This document shows, in pieces, positions 6,984 through 10,503 of a DNA stretch of 10,503 bases (position 1 is the stretch's first letter; each line of letters opens with the position of its first letter). The stretch comes from Lachnospiraceae bacterium. Its GTDB lineage: Bacteria; Bacillota; Clostridia; Lachnospirales; Lachnospiraceae. Under the pieces are notes generated by a model that had not been told where the DNA came from, did not search any database, and saw only the letters and a program-made list of their open reading frames with translations. Location: positions 1 to 10,503 of the forward strand of contig CAADSM010000069.1 in NCBI GenBank assembly GCA_900751785.1, in the 5' to 3' direction. A program made the translations under genes and the position numbers.

Positions 6984-7507
6984 TCAAATTGTCATGATCA
7001 TGTCACAGCATCTGTAGTCCGTATCGATATTGTGGGCGATGACGCGGACTCTGAGGTTCCTTGCACCGCACATGGAGCCTCCCTGGCTGCAGGATACGTC
7101 GAGGTCGTCCGGGAGTACGAATTTGATGCATTTTACCCGGATATCCCGGCAGGACGGAGCGCTGTGTGCGGGCAGAGTGACTGTCTTCATCCCGCGGGGA
7201 TGCTCTTTTCCGGCACAGTCGATCTCCGTCAGTATGATGCCGTGGGCGGTCCGCCTGTGCGGGCAGACGTTCTTGACGGTCAGATTCAGCTCGACAATGC
7301 GCCCGGTCGATTCCAGATAGACATCTCCGAGATCGACCTCAGCAGAATCCTGGCATCCGCCGACAGTAAAGTTTACAGGTGTCGGACAGGGCTCAGGCGT
7401 CACCACAGTCCCGCAGTCGACTTCGACGCGCGGGTCTGGAAAAGTGACGGCATTGCCCTCATTATCTGAGTTGTATCGATCTGTTTGTTAGAATTTGTAA
7501 TACCCAT
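6984..7507 (-). CDS. Cysteine-rich hypothetical protein, apparently frameshifted near its N-terminus; possible spore-coat type protein
   Basis: The ATG at 7507 has a strong GGAGG (7515-7519) 7 bases upstream and encodes MGITNSNKQIDTTQ, but that frame stops at 7400-7402 after 35 codons. The main body lies in another frame, open from 7487 to the TGA at 6984: a DNEGNAVTFPDPRVEVDCG segment followed by about 140 residues. In that frame the only usable starts are GTGs at 7406 and 7403, which lack a ribosome site. Joining the two by one extra base near CAGATAATG gives a single product of about 173 residues. The body has 11 cysteines (for example GGC, NVC, IDC, PSC, VKC, a CC pair) and alternating beta-type segments, with no signal peptide or membrane helix. 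A sigma-K-like promoter precedes it, so a late mother-cell role is inferred. Function unknown. One-base deletion, sequencing error or recoding are all possible causes. Confidence 0.6.
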
Positions 7508-7537
7508 TAGTCTGCCTCCATATATTATTAGTTTGGG

Positions 7538-7551
7538 GAAGATGCATCTTC
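7538..7551. other. Perfect 14-bp palindrome in the leader/start region of the Cys-rich gene
   Basis: GAAGATGCATCTTC is fully self-complementary and overlaps the predicted start point (about 7548) of the sigma-K-like promoter. It could be an operator or a small leader hairpin. I do not match it to a known sporulation regulator. Confidence 0.4.
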
Positions 7552-7555
7552 TCTT

Positions 7556-7583
7556 TATAGTATGAGGAATGAGGGAAAAGAGT
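7556..7583 (-). promoter_or_regulatory. Sigma-K-like sporulation promoter for the Cys-rich gene
   Basis: On the - strand CATACTATA (7556-7564) matches the Bacillus sigma-K -10 consensus CATANNNTA at every fixed position, and an AC (7582-7583) lies 17 bp upstream, as the -35 AC requires. The predicted start gives a leader of about 40 bases holding the GGAGG. The same -10 also partly fits sigma-E and sigma-G consensus, but I see no good -35 for those. It is divergent from the SOS promoter at 7669-7697. Confidence 0.5.
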
Positions 7584-7655
7584 ACGGAGAAAAAAGATGT
7601 GACATCTGTCTGAGCTGCTGTGCAGACTGACCCGGCGGATGCAATACAATAAAAT

Positions 7656-7669
7656 CGAACAAATGTTCT
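7656..7669 (+). promoter_or_regulatory. LexA (DinR) SOS box
   Basis: CGAACAAATGTTCT fits the Gram-positive LexA consensus CGAACRNRYGTTYC with intact GAAC and GTTC half-sites. It abuts the -35 box of the promoter at 7669-7697, so bound LexA would block RNA polymerase until DNA damage triggers LexA self-cleavage. The genes that follow belong to families known to be SOS-controlled in Bacillus. Confidence 0.87.
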
Positions 7670-7697
7670 TGAAAATTTCGCGGAAAGCGTGTAGAAT
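7669..7697 (+). promoter_or_regulatory. Sigma-A promoter of the SOS polymerase operon
   Basis: TTGAAA (7669-7674) and TAGAAT (7692-7697) are separated by 17 bp, each one mismatch from consensus. The start point should be near 7704. This lies downstream of the in-frame ATG at 7639 and so excludes it as the translation start. Confidence 0.82.
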
Positions 7698-7734
7698 CTA
7701 TTATAACCAGAATGTTTTACATGGAGATGGATTT

Positions 7735-9000
7735 ATGGACAGTAAAACTCATGTATGTATCGACTTGAAATCTTTTTATGCCTCTGTGGAGTGCAGGGAG
7801 CGGGGGCTTGATCCACTGACGACGAACCTCGTGGTGGCGGACCCGGAGCGCACAGAGAAGACGATCTGCCTTGCTGTGTCGCCGGCGATGAAGGCTCTGG
7901 GCGTTCCGGGGCGCTGCCGGGTGTTTGAGATCCCGGCGGGGATCGAATATATTATGGCGCCGCCTAGGATGCAGCTCTATATCGACTATTCTGCGGAGAT
8001 CTATGCGGTCTATCTGAAATATATCTCGAAGGAGGATATTCATGTCTACAGTATTGACGAGGTATTCATGGACGTGACGGAGTATCTGGGGATGTATCAG
8101 ATGACGGCGAAGGAGCTGAGCATAAGGATCATGGATGATATTCTAAAGACAACGGGGATCACTGCCACAGCAGGGATCGGATCAAACCTGTACCTTGCAA
8201 AGATCGCGCTGGATATCACCGCGAAGCATGCGGAGGACCATATTGGAATCCTGGATGAGGAGGCTTACCGGAAGATACTGTGGGACCATAAGCCGCTGAC
8301 GGATTTCTGGAGGATCGGAAAAGGCATATCGAACCGGCTCGCCCGCGCCGGCATCACGACGATGGGGGAGATCGCCCGGGCAGATGAGGAGCTGCTCTAC
8401 AGGATGTTCGGCATCGATGCTGAGCTTTTGATCGACCATGCGTGGGGAAGGGAACCGGTGACGATGGCAGACATCAAGGCATATAAGCCAAAGTCCAATT
8501 CCATCTCCAGCGGCCAGGTGCTCGGGTGCGACTATAATTTTGAAGACGCCAGGCTGGTCGTAAAGGAGATGGCTGACCAGCTCTGCCTGGAGCTAGTGGA
8601 TAAGGGTCTGGTCACAGACTCTGTCAGCCTGTATGTGGGCTACTCGAACCGATCGGCGAGGAAGGCTGACCACGGGACGACCACCATGACAGTCACAACA
8701 AGCTCTGCCCGTCAGATCATTGCCTATACGGTCAGGCTGTATGAGCGCATCACGGACAGACATACGCCGGTCCACAGGCTTAATCTTTCATTCAATAATG
8801 TGGTGGATGAGGCGTACCAGCAGTATGACCTGTTCACGGATCCGGCAGAACTTGAGCGGGAACACAGGATGCAGAAGGCGATGCTGGATATCAAAGAGAA
8901 GTTCGGGAAAAATGCCATCCTAAAGGGGATGGATCTGCAGAAAGGCGCGACTGCGATGGAGCGGAACCGTCAGATCGGAGGTCATAAAAGTGGCGTATAG
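7735..9000 (+). CDS. Y-family DNA polymerase, UmuC/UvrX/YqjW-like, SOS-regulated
   Basis: Error-prone lesion-bypass polymerase. I chose the ATG at 7735 (421 residues) because it has GGAG (7723-7726) 8 bases upstream, gives the standard MDSKTHVCIDLKSFYASVE start, and the promoter lies after the longer ATG at 7639. Metal-binding catalytic residues are intact: D10 in CIDLKSFYASVE, with the neighbouring aromatic FY as steric gate, and D108-E109 in YSIDEVFMD. The finger/palm motif GIGSNLYLAKIALD follows, then the thumb helix-hairpin-helix around 190-215 (FWRIGKGISNRLARAGITT). The little-finger domain runs to about 350. QYDLF at 363-367 matches the beta-clamp binding motif, and the C-terminus ends in IGGHKSGV. 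It forms an SOS operon with the overlapping YolD-like gene. Members of this pair also occur on prophages such as SP-beta, but no phage genes are visible here. Confidence 0.94.
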   Translation: MDSKTHVCIDLKSFYASVECRERGLDPLTTNLVVADPERTEKTICLAVSPAMKALGVPGRCRVFEIPAGIEYIMAPPRMQLYIDYSAEIYAVYLKYISKEDIHVYSIDEVFMDVTEYLGMYQMTAKELSIRIMDDILKTTGITATAGIGSNLYLAKIALDITAKHAEDHIGILDEEAYRKILWDHKPLTDFWRIGKGISNRLARAGITTMGEIARADEELLYRMFGIDAELLIDHAWGREPVTMADIKAYKPKSNSISSGQVLGCDYNFEDARLVVKEMADQLCLELVDKGLVTDSVSLYVGYSNRSARKADHGTTTMTVTTSSARQIIAYTVRLYERITDRHTPVHRLNLSFNNVVDEAYQQYDLFTDPAELEREHRMQKAMLDIKEKFGKNAILKGMDLQKGATAMERNRQIGGHKSGV

Positions 9001-9328
9001 GGCAAAGATGAGCAGGGAGGAGCGGGCGAAGCAGTTCATGCCGTTCGCGGCGCTGAAGGGGTATCCGGATGCCCTGCGGAAGAAGGAGAAGGTCATAGTG
9101 CCGAAGATGGAGCTCTCGGAGGAGTATGAGGAGGAGCTGGACCGGAGGCTCAGGCAGGTGAGGAAAAACGATATTGTTACGGCAGTGTATTTTCACAGAG
9201 GCGAGTACTTGAAGATGACCGGCATGGTGTCCAGGATCGACGCCACGGTGAGGGTGCTGAAGATTGTGAATACGAAGATCGCGTTCGGGGATCTGTATGA
9301 TATCCATGTGCTTCAGGGCGGGGAGTGA
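8990..9328 (+). CDS. YolD-like protein, partner of the SOS polymerase
   Basis: This 112-residue protein begins at a GTG overlapping the polymerase gene by 11 bp, with GGAGG (8977-8981) 8 bases upstream; the ATG at 9008 is a weaker alternative. The N-terminal MSREERAKQFMPFAALKGYPDAL is the hallmark of the YolD-like family. A charged helix (ELSEEYEEELDRRLRQV) and a beta-rich C-terminal half (DIVTAVYFHRGEY, VSRIDATVRVLKIVNTKIAFGDLYDI) follow, as in the family. YolD proteins are encoded beside UvrX/YqjW polymerases in Bacillus and are LexA-controlled; an accessory role to the polymerase is generally assumed. Both genes share the SOS promoter here. Confidence 0.92.
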   Translation: MAYRAKMSREERAKQFMPFAALKGYPDALRKKEKVIVPKMELSEEYEEELDRRLRQVRKNDIVTAVYFHRGEYLKMTGMVSRIDATVRVLKIVNTKIAFGDLYDIHVLQGGE

Positions 9329-9361
9329 GAACGATTATGAAGACCGCAGCGGTGATGAGAA

Positions 9362-9383
9362 GTCCGGCCTGCTCAGACCGGAC
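9362..9383 (-). terminator. Hairpin between convergent genes, weak terminator candidate
   Basis: GTCCGG (9362-9367) and CCGGAC (9378-9383) pair over 6 GC-rich bases with a 10-base loop, 6 bp beyond the stop of the FliB-like gene. On the - strand the stem is followed by TTCTCAT, a poor T-tract. It is the only candidate terminator I see in the 61-bp gap for either gene. Confidence 0.3.
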
Positions 9384-9389
9384 CTTGGA

Positions 9390-10499
9390 TCACAGCAGGG
9401 CAAGCATCTGCTCCAGTCCGAATTTTTCCTCATCTCCCAGCATTTCTTCCATCCGGCACTTGTTGAAGTCGGAGTGCTCTACCTCACGGGCATATCGGTA
9501 CGCAGCTTCAACGGCGTACCCGGATGATACGGCGCTGTTTGTTTTGATCCACTCTGCCTGTACGAGCTCGCGGATCAGGAGGGTGGATGCGAGAGCAAAT
9601 TTCAGTTTGCCATAGGCGTTCCTGTTATAGACTGCACCACAGAAGTAAGTGAAGATGAAGTAGATAAGAAGCTGCTCTGTCATTACGTCCGTGAATACTT
9701 CATGGAAGGGACGCTGCGGTTCTCTTGTGGCATGAGCTGCATCCTCCAGTGTCCGGCGGGCATCCCGGAGATATGTCTTCCAGTCCGGACGGAGTACTTC
9801 GAGCCGTCTCAGGATCACAAAGAGGCTGCCTGCTGTGCGCTCCCGCTCTTCTTTTGAAATGGAGAGCCCGTCGAGACGGTCGGAGAACCAGCTGCAGACT
9901 CCGGGTGAGGAGTAGCGCGTAAGGAGGCTGTCCACCGCGAAAAGGGCGTTCCTGTCAATCCGCTGCTGGAGGTCATGGGCGAGAGCGAGGACGGCGGCAG
10001 CCCTGGCACGGAACGGCTCCTTTCGGTCCTGGAGGATCTGGAGCATCAGGCTTCGGGCGTCCTCCAGCTTGGTGAACAGGAAGAAGTCGAACTCCGGATA
10101 TTCCTCGTCCGAACGGTCATCCTCTGCGTGGAGAAAATGGACCGGGGTCCGGTCAAGCAGGATCATCTCTGCGGCGGCAGGGCAGGAGAGCGACAGAGAG
10201 ACCTCACGGAGCCCCTCAAATTCCTCGATGTGCCGGGGATAGGTGCGGCATGTCCGGCAGAATGCCTTCTCTCCGCCGCCTTCCAGATAGAGATCGCAGA
10301 GATTCTCATCATTGAGGAAAGCGCACCGGCCCTTGTACTGCCGGAAGCTCCGTTTCCTCCAGTTGATCTCATTCCTAAGGCGGTTCCCGATAGGACCTTC
10401 CGTGTGCCGGTATCTTTTAAGAGAGGCGGGGTCGATCTGGGTCTGCCCGCCGGGCCAGCCCGGGTCCGGGCAGGAGGTTCCGGGACAGCTGAATTTTTT
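9390..10499 (-). CDS. Flagellin lysine-N-methylase (FliB)-like protein, N-terminus missing or broken
   Basis: The frame spans 369 codons up to the right edge. An in-frame TAA at 10500-10502 precedes it, and no ATG, GTG or TTG occurs before the internal Met at 10166. The upstream part is clearly coding and FliB-like: KFSCPGTSCPD, then IDPASLKRYRHTEGPIGNRLRNEI, GRCAFLNDENLCDLYLEGGE, FCRTCRTYPRHIEEF and LREVSLSLSCPAAAE. This cysteine pattern (C-x5-LN-x4-LC, C-x2-C-x2-YPR, SLSCPE-like) characterises FliB proteins, which methylate lysines on flagellin. The remaining 258 residues form an alpha-helical C-terminal part. Family members normally carry a Cys-Cys pair where this protein has SCPDPGWPGGQTQID, so the pair is missing. 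The family start should lie about 10 residues before FSC, beyond an A8 run (10494-10501). Either the start is outside the window with a one-base slip in that run, or the gene is decaying. Confidence 0.75.
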   Translation of the reverse strand, partial: KKFSCPGTSCPDPGWPGGQTQIDPASLKRYRHTEGPIGNRLRNEINWRKRSFRQYKGRCAFLNDENLCDLYLEGGGEKAFCRTCRTYPRHIEEFEGLREVSLSLSCPAAAEMILLDRTPVHFLHAEDDRSDEEYPEFDFFLFTKLEDARSLMLQILQDRKEPFRARAAAVLALAHDLQQRIDRNALFAVDSLLTRYSSPGVCSWFSDRLDGLSISKEERERTAGSLFVILRRLEVLRPDWKTYLRDARRTLEDAAHATREPQRPFHEVFTDVMTEQLLIYFIFTYFCGAVYNRNAYGKLKFALASTLLIRELVQAEWIKTNSAVSSGYAVEAAYRYAREVEHSDFNKCRMEEMLGDEEKFGLEQMLALL

Positions 10500-10503
10500 T
10501 TAA

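Noticed and set aside
6921..7469. 182-codon + frame opposite the Cys-rich gene
   Set aside because: An AGGAG-like site lies 12 bases upstream, but the - strand frame has the better ribosome site, promoter and protein-like composition; the + translation resembles no family I know.
7591..7607. AGATGT-ACATCT inverted repeat next to an A6 run as a - strand terminator
   Set aside because: The stem is short and AT-rich, and no - strand gene ends nearby.
7639..7734. N-terminal extension of the polymerase
   Set aside because: It contains the SOS box and the promoter, and the family N-terminus begins at 7735.
10164..10166. ATG at 10166 as start of the FliB-like protein
   Set aside because: Over 100 upstream codons in the same frame encode conserved FliB-type cysteine motifs, so this Met is internal.
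10163..10372. 69-codon - strand frame
   Set aside because: It overlaps the FliB-like frame and has low-complexity Ser/Arg/Gly composition.
1..10503. CRISPR array, insertion sequence or tRNA
   Set aside because: No regularly spaced repeats, transposase motif, terminal inverted repeats or cloverleaf sequence were seen on either strand.

Overview
The window reads as a chromosomal stretch from a moderately GC-rich, spore-forming, probably motile member of the Clostridia, most likely Lachnospiraceae. This rests on gene content and signals: a BlaR1-type M56 sensor, a very long fused ABC ATPase/permease, a Gram-positive SOS box before a UvrX/YqjW-type polymerase with a YolD partner, a promoter matching the late-sporulation sigma-K consensus, strong AGGAGG-like ribosome sites, and a flagellin N-methylase relative. 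I see no tRNA, rRNA, CRISPR array, transposase or integrase.

Left part (1-2590, + strand). A BlaR1-like membrane metalloprotease enters from the left edge already open, so its start is missing. Its stop overlaps the start of a 47-codon ORF. A long near-perfect dyad follows 6 bp after that ORF. The dyad looks like a terminator, but it also contains a TATAAT placed 17 bp from a TTGATA, so it may be the promoter/operator of the next gene. Middle left (2592-6167, + strand): one 1191-residue protein carries a MacB/LolD-like ATPase, an FtsX-like permease with four membrane helices and a roughly 760-residue extracytoplasmic domain with three tandem repeats. A sensor protease beside an exporter suggests a surface-stress or antimicrobial-peptide response, but this is inference.

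Middle (6168-7560, - strand). A strong hairpin separates the ABC gene from a convergent GNAT acetyltransferase. Upstream of that, on the same strand, is a cysteine-rich hypothetical protein. Its ribosome site and ATG are in one frame and the body of the protein in another, and a sigma-K-like promoter lies before it. I read it as a frameshifted spore-coat-type gene.

Right part (7640-10503). A LexA/DinR box and a canonical promoter drive a two-gene SOS operon (+ strand): Y-family polymerase, then YolD-like protein overlapping by 11 bp. Convergent to it, reaching the right edge, is a FliB-like flagellin lysine-N-methylase relative. It lacks the expected Cys-Cys pair near its N-terminus and meets an in-frame stop in an A8 run, so it may be decayed or frameshifted.
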